Part shown: positions 23,665 through 36,450 of the stretch, piece by piece | How the letters are laid out: each line of letters opens with the position of its first letter | Position numbering within the stretch: position 1 is the first letter of the stretch | Notes under the pieces: generated by a model | What the model saw: the letters and a program-made list of their open reading frames with translations, nothing else | Database searches by the model: none | Told to the model about the DNA's origin: nothing | Made by a program: the position numbers and the translations under genes | NCBI GenBank assembly: GCA_034769895.1 | Contig: CM068367.1 | Location: 110,530,654 to 110,594,653, forward strand | Direction of reading: 5' to 3' | DNA: 64,000 nucleotides | DNA from: Magicicada septendecula | Lineage: Eukaryota > Arthropoda > Insecta > Hemiptera > Cicadidae

Positions 23665-23790
23665 GAGGGTCTTAAACGAGTCTCTGTAAACGTGTTTGCA
23701 GGCAACCTCCGTGAAAGGGTCGCCGAGCCAAGGCCGTTTTGTCAGAGTTTTAGAATGCAAGGCATTCATAATGTAGTTTCCTTCCTCTTC
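23665..23790 (+). repeat. Dispersed repeat shared with 53.5 kb
   Basis: The phrase GAGCCAAGGCCGTT, then GAATGCA(A/C)GGCATTCATAA, then TTCCTTC recurs at 53586-53651 with weaker matches on the left side. Nature unknown. Confidence 0.6.
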
Positions 23791-24430
23791 ATCCTTGCTT
23801 AAAATGACAACATAAACACAAACTATGGTTACAGATGTTGGTCGAAACGACGCCAAATGAAGAAGTTCCTTGCTGTTCAGACGTTGTTACCTCAAGGCAT
23901 CTTCCTCGTACCTGTTTAAACAATTTTACTTCGGCCGTCACTGAATTAAAAGTTAAATAATACATTCGTTAATAGTCACGAAATCAACTTAAAAAGATTT
24001 GTGTTTCGTCTAAATACGGAATTCGGTAGCCGCCTTCTCGTTAAATCAATATTAATTGTTTAATAACTTGATACATATCGCAATCTACCACTACGTATGG
24101 CACTGGGTGAAAGCCGGGTTCCTTTAAATAGATTTTCCTGTATTTCTCTTTTATTTTCCCATTCTCCCGTTATTTCTTTAGTTCGTTCCGCATTCATTGT
24201 TGTCCTTTCTGCCCTTCCTACCTAATTATACCTCCTCTGGCTGGCCGAAATTTATTGTCAATACCCATTACAGTAGGTAATGAAAACCCTTGGAATGGTA
24301 CTGAATGTACATAACAACAAAACTAAATAGGCCTACGTGCTAATTTCTGTATAAAAAAAGGAGAAGAAATCTGTATGTGTAATTTATGCGTAGAGGATAG
24401 TTCATCTGATGCGGTTAGTAACTTAGATAC
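23791..24430. other. Unassigned intergenic DNA
   Basis: No recognised feature. Confidence 0.4.
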
Positions 24431-25010
24431 CTGGGTAACATGAGGGGTCATAACGCGACAATCCATGACAGGATACAAATAGGAAATAGGGCATAATATG
24501 CTAACAGTAGACTACTGAGAAGCAAACTCAGTTGTCACAACATAAAAATGAAAATATATAGGCCTAAGACATATATCAGACCGGTTGTTGCTTGTGGAGC
24601 TGAGACATGGACACTGGTAAAAAAGCAACAAAGAACACTAAGCAGGGTTGAAAGAAAAATTGTACGACGTGTTTATGAAGATGTTGTATGAAGAATAAGA
24701 AATAACCAGGCGATATATGAGCTATTGAAGCATGAAGACATTGTAAGATTCGTAAAGGACTCAACGAATACAATGGCTAAGTAACTTAGAGCGGATGGAT
24801 GATCAGCGTATGCCAAAGAAAGTCCTGAGAGCACGGGTGTGCATAACCAGAAAGAGGGATCGACCTAGGATAAGATGGTTGGATGATGTGCTGGAAGATC
24901 TCAGAAGAATGGATGTGAGTGTTTACGCTGAGATGGCAAAAGATAGAAAACACTGGAGAAGATTACTGTTTGAAGCCAGGGCTCACGTTAGGCTGTAACT
25001 CAAAAGAAGA
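24431..25010 (+). pseudogene. LINE RT C-terminal fragment
   Basis: Y-I-R-P-V-V-A-C-G-A-E-T-W-T-L near 24572-24616 is the post-palm block. Then come R-V-E-R-K-I-V-R-R-V-Y, N-N-Q-A-I-Y-E-L-L and, after a shift, L-E-R-M-D-D-Q-R-M-P-K-K-V-L at about 24786-24828. D-R-P-R-I-R-W-L-D-D-V-L-E-D-L-R-R-M-D-V and W-R-R-L-L-F-E-A-R-A close the frame at about 24998. The family resembles the 17.4-kb copy in its W-x-D-D-x-E-D-L-R-R ending. Stops near 24500 and 24688 and a shift near 24765 inactivate it. Confidence 0.82.
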
Positions 25011-25215
25011 AGAGAAGCCCTATTAATTTAACCATTTGATCCTTAGTATTGAGTGGCGAGCAAGAAAATCGACCCCGCTGCGTTAGAAATGCTGCGAGGC
25101 GAAAGGCCAGTGATGGGGCTGTTACCTATCGCAAGACATAGGAAAAGGTGGTCAGATCAATGAGTGTGCAACGGGCTGTAATGTCCAGACCCTGAAGAAG
25201 AAGAAGTCCTATTAC
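25011..25215 (+). pseudogene. Second short LINE-tail-like relic
   Basis: L-P-I-A-R-H-R-K-R-W-S-D-Q near 25120-25160 resembles the basic LINE tail. The stretch ends in GAAGAAGAAGAAG at about 25194-25205, as other LINE copies do. Little else is recognisable. Confidence 0.5.
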
Positions 25216-25825
25216 TTTATACGTGGTTATGGGTTGTTCCGTACACTTTACATGTCCATACCAACGGCGGAGTAGCTCGGTGGTATAAACCTGACGGTAG
25301 AAACTGAACAGTGGCTTCGAGGTGCGCAGTGGACAGACATCTCCTTGCAAATCTAATAAAATTTTCATTTATTTCGCACAAGCGCACAACAATTCTGTGC
25401 AATGTTTCATAGTGTGAACATCAGCTGTAACAAGAATAGCGAGAACAGTGGAAGCATATGTGTGACAGAGAGGAAGATAATAATGAAGTGAGACAGTGAA
25501 CTGCTCTTGCGTTGTCTCTCCTCTTTCCACTCTAGACAACTTACTTTACTTGTAAGTGGGGTAAGTCAATCCCAGGGTCGACGCAGCTTACCGTCCAAGA
25601 AAGGCTGTCACGTTTCTAGCGCTTGACGCTCACAATATTCATTCTCTAAGAATCTATTGTGGGTTTCACAAAAACTCAACTCTTTAACGTATTGTTTAAA
25701 GCAAAGAATACAGCAGGGAGCCTGACATACCTAGTTATTAACAATGGCGCCCCCTATACTTGGCGGACGCACGGACGAGTCAACATCTGAATCTACCCCT
25801 CGCCTATCTGTTTAATAAAAAAATA
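25216..25825. other. Unassigned intergenic DNA
   Basis: No recognised feature. Confidence 0.4.
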
Positions 25826-26097
25826 TTTAAATTAAAAATTGTAAATGTTATCGAATAATATTCAAATTTTACAATTCATTAAATTTACATGCTTAAAAAT
25901 AAAATATCCACTCCTCCCCGGCGGGGAATCGAACCCCGGTCTCCCGCGTGACAGGCGGGGATACTGACCACTATACTACCGAGGATCTGATTCGAAGCCA
26001 GGTTATCTGTCTACCGTCACCAACAACCTAAGGTTCTATCCCAAATGAAAATTGGGCATTTTCTTAACACATTCAAAAACTTTTTAATATTATGTGT

Positions 26098-26139
<42 letters not shown>

Positions 26140-26140
26140 A
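25826..26140 (-). repeat. tRNA-Asp duplication unit 1
   Basis: The tRNA flanks on both sides match those of the units at 27.7, 36.2 and 37-38 kb. The 3' side shares ATTTTATTTTT followed by AAGC(A/G)TGTAAA on the tRNA strand; the 5' side shares CTTAGGTTGTTG with a nearby CAGA. An outer (CA)n tract is at 26103-26138, as in the units at 27.7 and 36.2 kb. Confidence 0.8.
25914..25985 (-). tRNA. tRNA-Asp (GTC), copy 3
   Basis: On the minus strand the 72 bases are identical to copy 1. The anticodon complement GAC is at 25950-25952. It is followed on its own strand by T-rich sequence (TATTTTATTTTT) as terminator. Confidence 0.97.
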
Positions 26141-27660
26141 TATTGTACAATTGTATTCATGTTATACGTAAATACATGTAGCGCTAATTACGGCTCAGAT
26201 TTATATGAAATAAAAATAAATCAGGAAGTGTCGCATTTGATATTAAAAATGCGCTAACCCTGTAGCTGTCAGCGGGAACTTCTCTTGTGTTCTAGTATCA
26301 AACTAATTTTACTACATGCTGCACATACTTTTCCCCTGCTGTAAGTTTTGAAAACTACCAAATTCATATAACGTACGCATAATATACTGGGTGTTTCAGG
26401 AACTTTTGCCCATACATCTTATGCTGATAAGTCTCATTAAATTAATGAAACATGTATGTACACATAGTCTGGAAACAACTTTGTTTTATACTTATGGCTG
26501 AATGGAGACTTTTCTAATTATTTTTGCCTTGACGGTAAAATGAATACAATACTCTTCCCTTTGTTATAGTTGGAACTTAAGATGCGAGAATGCTAAAGGT
26601 AGGCAGAATTATGCTTGTAAAGTTTTAAAACTTTCTCCAAGTCCACAATTTTATTTTTCATGAAAATTGTAAAAAGTAACCTACTTAAAGAAAACCCACT
26701 ATTAAAGCCCTCCAAAATGAACAAGCGTTTCCTTAAATCCAGAAGAGAATTCAGTTTTTAACAATCGAGTGTAAATAATATCGCAGAAAAATGGTTACAA
26801 GAATAACCAACCTGTTTTTTTAAACATTATACTAGTTGTATAACATTTTCTTTAGAATACAGTATGTTCATCCTTGTAAGTTTTTTTCTAATTTTATTTC
26901 TACCGAATTGTTCGCACTTGATTCCTCTATTAGATTTACACAGAAACTGTTTGATTTTGTTGTTCTTTAAGGGAGGCTTTTGAAAAAATATATAAAGCAT
27001 TCAAATTTCATGCTATACTATACATGACGACCCAATATTTAGTAAGATAAAACCTGTTAGTTTGGTTACAAGTGATAACAAAAGCCTATTTTAAAGACAC
27101 GGAAGATGTTAAAAATTTTCCCGCTGGCAGTTGTGTGCCCATTTTTACGTAAAAACAACCAAAATATGGCAAATAATTGATAAAGTTGTCCGATAGAAAA
27201 GAAGAAATATAAAATAAAATCTGGTAGCTTACATTCTAAACATTCTAGCTCACATTTTGTTTTCAGTTTTAATATAAACAAACGGTGATTTGCTTTCAAC
27301 AAACAGTTACAGATTGTCTAAAACGAGCCTTCATTTTTATTAGATATATATATACGAATGATGCGGTAATTTCGAAGTTCTCAAATTTGAAGAAACTTTG
27401 GTTGTCTGACAGTTGACATTTGTATTTCGGAAGGCATGCTGAAATCTTTTGCTGCCTCATACATAAGGCAAAAACGTTTATAGATAAAATACTTATATAT
27501 ACAAAAATATCTTACACGTACAAAAAAATTTTATACAAAAATGCCTTTTCTATTTATAAGGCAATTATGTATATATCTGCGTTTCTTACTGCAGCACAAA
27601 CCAGACTATGATAGGTAAGACAAGATTTACATGTACCGTCGGCTATTTCTATAAAAGCAA
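26141..27660. other. Unassigned intergenic DNA
   Basis: AT-rich, no gene. ACTGGGTGTTTCAG at about 26387-26400 resembles the start of a common arthropod repeat, but I cannot find its other end. Confidence 0.4.
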
Positions 27661-27749
27661 AAGAAACTTAAATGAAAACTTTAAATCAAACTTTACTCAG
27701 ATTTTACGTTTTTTACATTTACACGCTTACAAAAATAAAATGTTTACTC

Positions 27750-27821
27750 CTCCCCGGCGGGGAATCGAACCCCGGTCTCCCGCGTGACAGGCGGGGATAC
27801 TGACCACTATACTACCGAGGA
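27750..27821 (-). tRNA. tRNA-Asp (GTC), copy 4
   Basis: Minus-strand sequence identical to copy 1 over 72 bases; anticodon complement GAC at 27786-27788. The downstream side on its strand has ATTTTATTTTT. Confidence 0.97.
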
Positions 27822-27873
27822 CCTGGTTAACAGCCGCATCTATCTATCATCAACAACCTAAGGTTCTAGCGCA

Positions 27874-28142
27874 CACAGAGTTTGTGCAGTGTCCCGAGTC
27901 TCAGTTAGGACTCCTGCCACCGGGTCAGTTTGAGTTCCTTTTATATTATTTTCCTACTTATGGAGAGCCTGAAGCGACCCGCGATTGGTGGATTGTACCA
28001 CTGGGGCTAATAAACGGGGTCGCTTCCAGGACTCACCTGGTCGCGGGGTGTATTTACCAAGTCCGGCATTGTGGGTCACACTTTCGGATCGAACATAGAA
28101 TCTATGCGCCAGGCGTCTCACGGTGTCATCAAAAGATTGTTA
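27874..28142 (+). mobile_element. Candidate 269-bp insertion with 7-bp target duplication
   Basis: TAGCGCA flanks it at 27867-27873 and 28143-28149. Unit 1 lacks this segment. The plus strand is open at 27884-28225 (113 codons), but the frame runs past the insertion and has no recognised motif. I cannot name the element. Confidence 0.45.
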
Positions 28143-28256
28143 TAGCGCAAATTAAGGATGAACTCCTTGAAATGTTGATTAACATTTTTCTTAACGCATT
28201 AGAAGAGTATAACGCAATTTTTTAGTATATGTGTACATGCGCATCCGCGCCCGCAC

Positions 28257-28316
<60 letters not shown>

Positions 28317-28984
28317 TTCTCATTTTGGAGATCGCCACACCGGTGCGCTCTATGAACTATCTCCACAATCTGCCCCTTGTAAAGGACGAATTCTTAATGG
28401 CTAGTGTGTGATATTAGAAAAATAAAATATGCCCTTTACATTCTCAGTAATTTTCTGTTTTACCATTTTCACCTTTATAGTTTTTGTCTGCAGGCAAAAG
28501 CTTAATAAATTATTCGTTTAATGGTATCACTTGTTTAATTCTCGTTTCTCCTTTAAAATCGTATTTCTATGGTTCTTCAGTGGCGTATCTAGAATTTGGC
28601 TTTGGAAAGTGGGGGTCCGGGGACGGGTTGGCTTCATACAAAAGAAAAAAACAAGTTAAGACTAATCAACATTACTATCTTTAAAGTGGCTGAATATGCG
28701 TGGTAATATCGTGAAATCAGTCACATTAAAGTAAACGGTCATAACTCAATAAAAATACGTGTAATTGAAACATTGTTAAAAAATACTTATTGACTGAATT
28801 GGTTTTGCTATTTTCCATATTTCAAACGTATACCCTAATGCAGTGTGATAAACCTGTTTGTATATTTAATATCGTTATGGGGAACCATACATAACTTACA
28901 TGTTCTAAGATTTATATTTCAAATCATTTTCGAAATGAAATATTTCCATTAACTGTCTTCAGCCTTAACCACAGTACTGTGGTC

Positions 28985-29126
28985 ACTAACATACACCACC
29001 TCACGTTAGCTCACTAACCACCTCACTCGATTTTCACAGATGATGCAGTCGATGGCACTGCCGAAACGTCTAGTTTTGCAGAAAACATTGGACCACGGCC
29101 AAACATCCCGGGAAGGAATTTTAACA
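28985..29126 (+). mobile_element. Single arm of a foldback hairpin repeat
   Basis: It matches the loop and right arm of the 23.3-kb hairpin: CCTCACGTTAGC, then GCAGTCGATGGCACTGC, CGAAACGTCT, GGACCACGGCCAAACA and GGGAAGGAATTTTAAC. The opposite arm is missing, so this is a half copy. Confidence 0.75.
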
Positions 29127-29176
29127 ACACACTACTTGTTTGTGCCTTATAACATAGTACACATATAAAAAATTAT

Positions 29177-29255
29177 CCCCTCCCCTTCAACTATCATTTT
29201 CATTTATAGAAAATAACCCCTCCCCCTTCAACTACCCATTATATTTATAGATATT
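29177..29255 (+). repeat. Short tandem duplication, C-rich
   Basis: Two adjacent copies of about 40 bp beginning CCCCTCCCC(C)TTCAACTA and ending TTTATAGA. Confidence 0.6.
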
Positions 29256-29786
29256 TCATTTACGTTTCTACAGTTGATTAATATGTCCTTCTTTTCAGGA
29301 TACTTAATTTACCAAATGCAAGTACTTTTGATAAGAGTATTAAAACATAAAACGTTGCTGGTAAACTACCCCTTCCCCTTAACTGATCTTCACCAAAATC
29401 AATAGACCGTGAGGCCTCTACAACTCGGGTACATATGCAAAACATTGTTTGATTCTGTTTGAATTTGTGGCTGTTACCGTTCGCCATTGAAAAAATTCTA
29501 CACACAGACACTTTTCAGAAAATAAATTTTCTTTATGTTTTGAGGGTAGTACAATCAGAATCAGCCCTTATCTCGAACACGATCTTTTACGCCATCACCA
29601 TATTACCATTTGCTTATGGAACATGGAAGTAAAAAAGAGCTACTACTATATTAGCGCACACAGCTGAAAAAATAAAATAAAACAGCCTAAGAATTGAGAG
29701 ATTAATATAATTCGTTAGATTTTCGACCTTCTGGGGGGGGGGGTCTCGTTCTATTTCTCGTCCCCGCCCCCCTAAATGCGACCCTG

Positions 29787-32003
29787 CGGTTTTTATTGCA
29801 TTCTTTTGTTTTCTTGTATTTCCATTACAGTCAAAGTCTGGAATGCAAAGTCAGGAATCGTCATTTTATTAAATAATCTGCATTTTCGTCTCTTTATGAA
29901 TATTGTACATTCTGAGTAATAACTATATTTAATTTAATTTAAAGTAATTATTTAATAATATTATATTAATTTCCTTTCTACCGCTACATTCTGCCAGTTT
30001 ATCTGATGAGCGTTTCAAATAGTTTAATGGGAAAATATGTTCTGTTTATTGTCTTTGTAATGCTAGTTTTATTTTTCATCGTTTCGGAATTTACCGGGTC
30101 TTCGAACTTTTACAACTAATAAGTACAGGAGAGACGATTGGGCATACAACGTTCAGATTTTTTATCACCACATTGTTAATTTGAAAAAATCGTCCTCTTA
30201 TACTCAGTAGCACATCGTCAGATGGCTCGGACAAATTTTGTTTTCTATTGCCGAAGAAATTTCTTTCCTTTGCTACGGATCCTCTGCAGACATCACCAAT
30301 CATAACTACACTTTACTTAGCTAATATGTCAAAAGTCACTGTATGCATCCGCTGAAATTGGATAATTGATGTTTTTCGTGGTATTGTTAATCCAGGAGAT
30401 ACGCTTTTTTCTGGCTGTATTTTACCTTTCAGTTTGCCTTCAATGATTAGTTACAGAACTGTATTTTTATTTCTCATATCTCTAAACCTCTTTCTATTCT
30501 GCTTTTCTAATAATTTTTATTTCTTTTCTAGTCGTTGAAGAAATTCATGATTGATGGTGTCACATGACTACAAGATGTGGAGCGTTTTGCAGCAGCACAC
30601 GAATTGGACGGAACTATGAAGATGAATTTTCACAATCGCAATAATAAATTACCTTGTAGCAGAACTAGCCTATGTCAAATTTAAGAGTTTCTTTTTGTTT
30701 TTATGAGCATTACCTTCTGTCATTTTATATATACTGAGTGCATAAGTCCTATCTTAAAAATAAAAATTTATGTTACATAGATCCGAATTACCCTTTGTCC
30801 ATCATCATAAATTACCTTGGTGCAGAAATAGCCTATGTCTACTTACTTTAAAAAATTCTCTTAAAATTTATTTATATAACAATTGAGATGTGTAGACTAC
30901 TGCAAAGTGGGTATAAAACACTGGGTGATGTTTCTTGGAAAAACTGTAGATAAATTAAACTTTGAAATTGCTCTCCTCAAAAGTTGAGTTATTGGACATA
31001 CGCTAGTTCTGCTCCAAAGCAGCATTATTTTTTTGACTTATTTTAATTGTTTGAAAATTCTGCTATAATTTGCCTAACCATTCTAAGAAAATGAAGATTT
31101 CATACGGTTATTTTTAAATGTAGGCTATATTGCAAATGGCTGTATAAAATAAAATTTTACAATTTAAACAGACGAATGTTTTTGGTATTCATATCATTCT
31201 AAAATTCTAAGTGCTCAGATATTTTCCTTTAATTCATAACTTGATAATGAGAGAGACGTACGTAAAGAGGAAAGTGATAAATAGAGTGGAAGGAAGGAAA
31301 CTGATTCTGGTTGGGACAGTGCGCGTGTGCTTTACTGTATAGGAGCCACTTGTCGCCTTAAGAACTTGCTCAGAGTTGTGTATGCTGTTGCCTGTACTGG
31401 CCATTAATTAAAACCCACCACCGACACCTCGACAAGAACAACAACGACAACGTCAATGAGAGCGCACAGCTGCAAATTATTTCATCCTCGCCACGTCATC
31501 AACTGTGTGGGGTAATCATAATTTCTTGAGGATGCGCGCCCTCGTGTTATTACAGAAAGCTTCAAGCTTCAACGTGTGGTTTTGCATAATGACACGGTTG
31601 TACTGCGCGTGCGCGTCTTGTCAAAGCGATCTGGGAAATTTTTCTTCCAAGAAGGAAAACGAAGTAGGCTCAAGTGTCGGTCTATTAGTTATTGTAGCAA
31701 TTACTGGTCTGTTTTAATGGTCGAGCCGCAGATTTAAAGTTTCATAAGCAGTTACGTATGACGGATTATTAACGGTCATATGGTGGATTGTATTTCGATA
31801 TATTACCGAGGAAAGTCAATGTATTAATAATGTGAAACAGAAGAGTGGTTTAAGTACGAGGGATCAGGGGGATCAATCCTTCTGGAGAGCCACGAAAATG
31901 TCAGCGAAATTCTATATTCCTTTAACGTACACCTTTTTTTAAATCCAGTTGCGTATGTTAAAGTAAGGCTCATAAATAATTGTAGAAATAAAAGGAAGTT
32001 ACA
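29787..32003. other. Unassigned intergenic DNA
   Basis: No gene seen. A short phrase TAAATTACCTTG then AGCCTATGTC occurs twice (about 30645-30680 and 30808-30838). GC rises modestly around 31310-31640 without a recognisable frame. Confidence 0.4.
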
Positions 32004-33011
32004 TCTATAGCTATAAAAATGAATGTTTGTTTCTTTGTCCCGTATGCGTTCCTATACCATTCATCCGATTGCGATGAAACTTCGGTGAGTTGTTGTGCGC
32101 ACGCCCGCGAAGGTTTCTGAATTTTTTTCGATGGGGTCCTTTGGGGGGTTCTTGGGGTCTTCCACATCTCCTCCTAAACCACTGGACCGATTTCAACCAA
32201 ACTTGGCACAAATATTTTATGCAACGGGAGAACCAACATAGGGTAGGTGTTTTTTCGATGGGGTCCTTTTGGGGGTTCTTTGGGGTCTTCCACATCTTCT
32301 CCTAAACCACTGGACCGATTTCAACCAAACTTGGCACAAATATTTTACGCAACGGGAGAACCAACATAGGATAGGTGTTTTTTTTCGACGGGGTCCATTG
32401 GGGGGTCCTTTGGGGTCTTCCACATCTCCTAAACCACCGGACCGATTTCAACCAAACTTGGCACAAATATTTTACGCAACGGGAGAACCAACATAGGATA
32501 TGTGTTTTTTCGATATGATCCTTCGGGGGGGTCCTTTGGGGTCTTCCACATCTCCTCCTAAACCACTGGACCGATTTCAACAAAACTTGGCACAAATATT
32601 TTACGCAAAGGGAGAACCAACATAGGACAAGTGTTTTTTCGATACGATCCTTTGGGGGGTCCTTTGGGGTCTTCCACATCTCCTCCTAAACCATTGGACC
32701 GATTTCAACCAAACTTGGCACAAATATTTTACGCAACGGGAGAACCAACATAGGACATTTTTTCGATACGATCCTCTGGGGGGTCCTTTGGGGTCTTAAA
32801 AAACTATTAGATTTGGTTACTATGGCAACCCAATAGAATAGATTCTGTTCTAAATATATTATCGCATTAAATTGAAGACCACGTGAACGAAGTCGTGGGC
32901 AACAGCTATTTATTTTTAAGAAACCTACTTTAATTGAACTTTATTAATTAAACTAACATTTTCATTACGTACAACGTGAAACTCCGTAGCGAAGCACGGG
33001 TATTTTGCTAG
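32004..33011 (+). mobile_element. Helitron-like non-autonomous element
   Basis: Starts TC (TCTATAGCTATAAAAATGAA) right after an A and ends CTAG right before a T, matching Helitron insertion between A and T without target duplication. About 7 bases before CTAG lies the hairpin CCGT...ACGG (32985-33000), as expected of a Helitron 3' end. The body contains GACGAAGTCGTGGG-like and GCAACAGC phrases common to insect Helitron relatives, and a minisatellite. No Rep/helicase is encoded. Confidence 0.68.
32124..32797 (+). repeat. Minisatellite, period 124-130 bp, five full units plus a partial
   Basis: The phrase CGAT(G/A)...GGTCC recurs with starts at 32130, 32257, 32387, 32512, 32641 and 32765. Units share GGGGTCTTCCACATCTCC, GGACCGATTTCAA and CAACGGGAGAACCAACATAG. 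Minus-strand proline-rich frames across it are artefacts. Confidence 0.93.
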
Positions 33012-33012
33012 T

Positions 33013-33362
33013 AGTTTATAAATTAGTAAATTAGAGTTAAAGGATTCTTAATAATGGTAATTACTTAGCATTTAGTTACTTATTTGCCAACGTACGTAAG
33101 TTATCTTACTTACTTATTTATCGTAAGTGAAATCTAAACTTTGTATCACGTTAAAGATCACCTACTTCGTGTACTTAAATATCAACTACTTGCTGGAATC
33201 AGTGGTATAACATACAATTGTGTGATATGTTAACAATTATGAAAGTGAGTTTATCGCAATAATTAGGCGAGGCGAAGTAGATGAAACAGAGTAATGTTAC
33301 AAAAGAGGCCTACTTCACCTAAATCCAGAATATTGAACAATGTGTACAATTTTTGACAGTGA
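33013..33362 (+). repeat. Direct-repeat copy C
   Basis: Matches 34885-35600 in order: GTTAGAG/ATTAGAG, TTAATAATG, then AATCAGTGGTATAACATACA and GTGTGATATGTTAACAATT, then CAGAGTAATGTTACAAAAGA. The second copy holds about 400 bp extra in its middle. Confidence 0.8.
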
Positions 33363-33598
33363 TTTTTGTCATTTACCAACGTACTTATTTGCAGGCGTAC
33401 AAAACAATTGATTTCCTGTATTAAATAATTTCATTACAAAAAATTGCCGTGCTCCCTCCCCCCCGCGCTGCGGCCCTAGGGAACTGACTAGTCGAAAATC
33501 CACCGCTGGGGTGTTATGTGATATCTATATATTTGTGTTGTGTACATGCTATAAGTATGGCCGTTGCGAGCCAATGCTGACTTTGTGTTTTAAATTAA

Positions 33599-34884
<1,286 letters not shown>

Positions 34885-35600
34885 AAATTAATTATTATAA
34901 AATTAATAATATAAAGTTAGAGTTTTATTAATAATGACAATCACTGAACATTTGGTAAATTACAACATTCTGTATTTACAGTATAGTTTACGTCGGTTTA
35001 CTCAATAACTTTGAGAAACAAAGAATTTATAAAATTTATGAAGAATCCTGAACTTTGTAATTTATCGTGAGAAGAATAAGGAGTCCAGCCTTCAAGCTAG
35101 TCTCATCCCCCCACCCCAAGATCAACTCCTAGTTATCGCACTTCATGCTGTTATAGGCACCCCCGTTAAATACTAAAGTTTAAGGAAGAGGTACCAAGTC
35201 TTCTTTTATAACCATTTGTTGGGTACTAGCCTGAGTATGATAAACTATGATTGTACAAATTTCTGCTATGTAGAAGCAGATTTCTATTTATTTCTATTTC
35301 TGTCAATACATTTATTGGAAACGATTCGACTAAAATCAAAATCATTCAGGTCTTGTCAGTCACATTGTTAACAAAATTATCGTAAGTTAAATTTATACTA
35401 CGTGTCATGTTAAAATATCAACTAGTTGGCTTGAATCAGTGGTATAACATACAATTGTGTGATATGTTAACAATTCAGAAAGTGAGATTATCGCAAGAAC
35501 AAGGCGAGGAGTATTAGATGACACAGAGTAATGTTACAAAAGAGTCCTACTTCACCGAAATCCAGAATATTGAACAACGTGTACAATTTTTGACAGTAAA
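34885..35600 (+). repeat. Direct-repeat copy D, interrupted
   Basis: Homologous to 33013-33362. The right half (35376-35600) is the better match. It runs directly into hAT-transposase-like sequence, so both copies may be pieces of one hAT family. Confidence 0.75.
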
Positions 35601-35850
35601 AGAAAATACTGACTTGCATGGAATTGCATACTGATTCAGAACTTTCCCTTAGTGATTTCACATTTTTCAAGTACTCTCCCATTCCGGCACATGCTATAGA
35701 AAAGAGTTTTCCGAAAGATAAATATCACAGTCTCAGACGACGGTGGTCTTTCAAATTTAAGAACCTGGAAACAAACGCATCATTCGGTGTAATTCTAATG
35801 AACATAAAGATTAATTTTAGACAATCTATAATGCTTGTTATAAACAAACA
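35601..35850 (+). pseudogene. hAT transposase C-terminal relic
   Basis: Plus-strand reading gives F-F-K-Y-S-P-I-P-A-H-A-I-E-K-S-F and then L-R-R-R-W-S-F-K-F-K-N-L-E. In hAT proteins the dimerisation region has F-K-Y-A-P-(V/I)-x-x-x-x-V-E-R-S-F-S and a following R-R-x-x-(F/L)-x-x-x-N-L, which this parallels. It lies within an open frame at 35618-35881. The catalytic part is missing. Identification rests on motif spacing only. Confidence 0.55.
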
Positions 35851-36086
35851 CACACACCCTTTGTTTAAAACGAAAACTTAAAACCGTTTATCGAAGTCAT
35901 CTAAAACATAGGCTGTCCGAATGTATCTTATATTTCTTAATTTCTATGACCATATTTAATCACTTTTTGTTATGTATTCGTAGATTTTAGGCAAAAATAC
36001 GCACACACATTTCCAGATTTTGTATTTCATATAAATCTAACCCCTAATTAGGGCTACTTATATTTACATAGAATAGTGCAATATGA

Positions 36087-36087
<1 letters not shown>

Positions 36088-36173
<86 letters not shown>
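36088..36173 (+). repeat. (TG)n microsatellite
   Basis: About 43 TG units, at the outer edge of tRNA-Asp unit 3, mirroring the CA tracts beside units 1 and 2. Confidence 0.96.
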
Positions 36174-36175
<2 letters not shown>

Positions 36176-36450
36176 CATTTCAAAATGCTCAACTTTTATT
36201 CGGAATAGAATCTTAGGTTGTTGACATCAGACAGATGCGGCTGTTAACCAAATCCTTGGTATTATAGTGGTCAGTATCCTCGCCTGTCACGCGGGAGACC
36301 GGGGTTCGATTCCCCGCCGGAGAGGTGAAATTTTATTTTCATAAGAATATGTAAACATAATGAATTATAAAGTTTGAATGAAACTGGATAATAATATTTT
36401 AATTCAAATTTATTTTATCCGAGTAATAGGCTACGGTAGATACAAATCTT
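36174..36450 (+). repeat. tRNA-Asp duplication unit 3
   Basis: The upstream flank CTTAGGTTGTTGAC...CAGATGCGGCTGTTAACC is the reverse complement of the flank of copy 4. The downstream flank AAATTTTATTTTCATAAG then TAAACATAATGAA matches copies 3, 4 and 6. Confidence 0.82.
36253..36324 (+). pseudogene. Degenerate tRNA-Asp (GTC), copy 5
   Basis: Compared with copy 1 it carries changes in both acceptor strands (TCCTTGG against CCGGAGA, leaving a C-A mismatch and extra T-G pairs). The D-stem base 10 is G to T, and the anticodon stem has C to T. Anticodon GTC at 36286-36288 is kept. Probably not a functional gene. Confidence 0.85.

Larger units (their letters stand above)
27661..28314 (-). repeat. 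tRNA-Asp duplication unit 2, interrupted
   Basis: Same flanks as unit 1, with a (CA)n tract at 28258-28314 at the outer edge. Relative to unit 1 it carries about 270 extra bases at 27874-28142 bounded by a 7-bp direct repeat. Confidence 0.78.
28578..29786 (+). mobile_element. Probable hAT-like element, 1.2 kb
   Basis: The left end CAGTGGCGTATCTAG and the right end, reverse-complemented, CAGGGTCGCATTTAG match at 11 of 15 positions. The flanking 8-mers TGGTTCTT and CGGTTTTA agree at only 5 of 8, so the target duplication is weak. A related copy starts at 7599. No transposase is found. A hairpin-repeat arm is nested inside. Confidence 0.5.

Noticed and set aside
32011..32679. Several proline-rich reading frames on the minus strand with repeated C-G-R-P-Q
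   Set aside because: They follow the 127-bp minisatellite units of a non-coding Helitron-like element in multiple frames.
36253..36324. Functional tRNA-Asp
   Set aside because: Acceptor mismatch plus changes in D and anticodon stems relative to four intact copies; listed as pseudogene.
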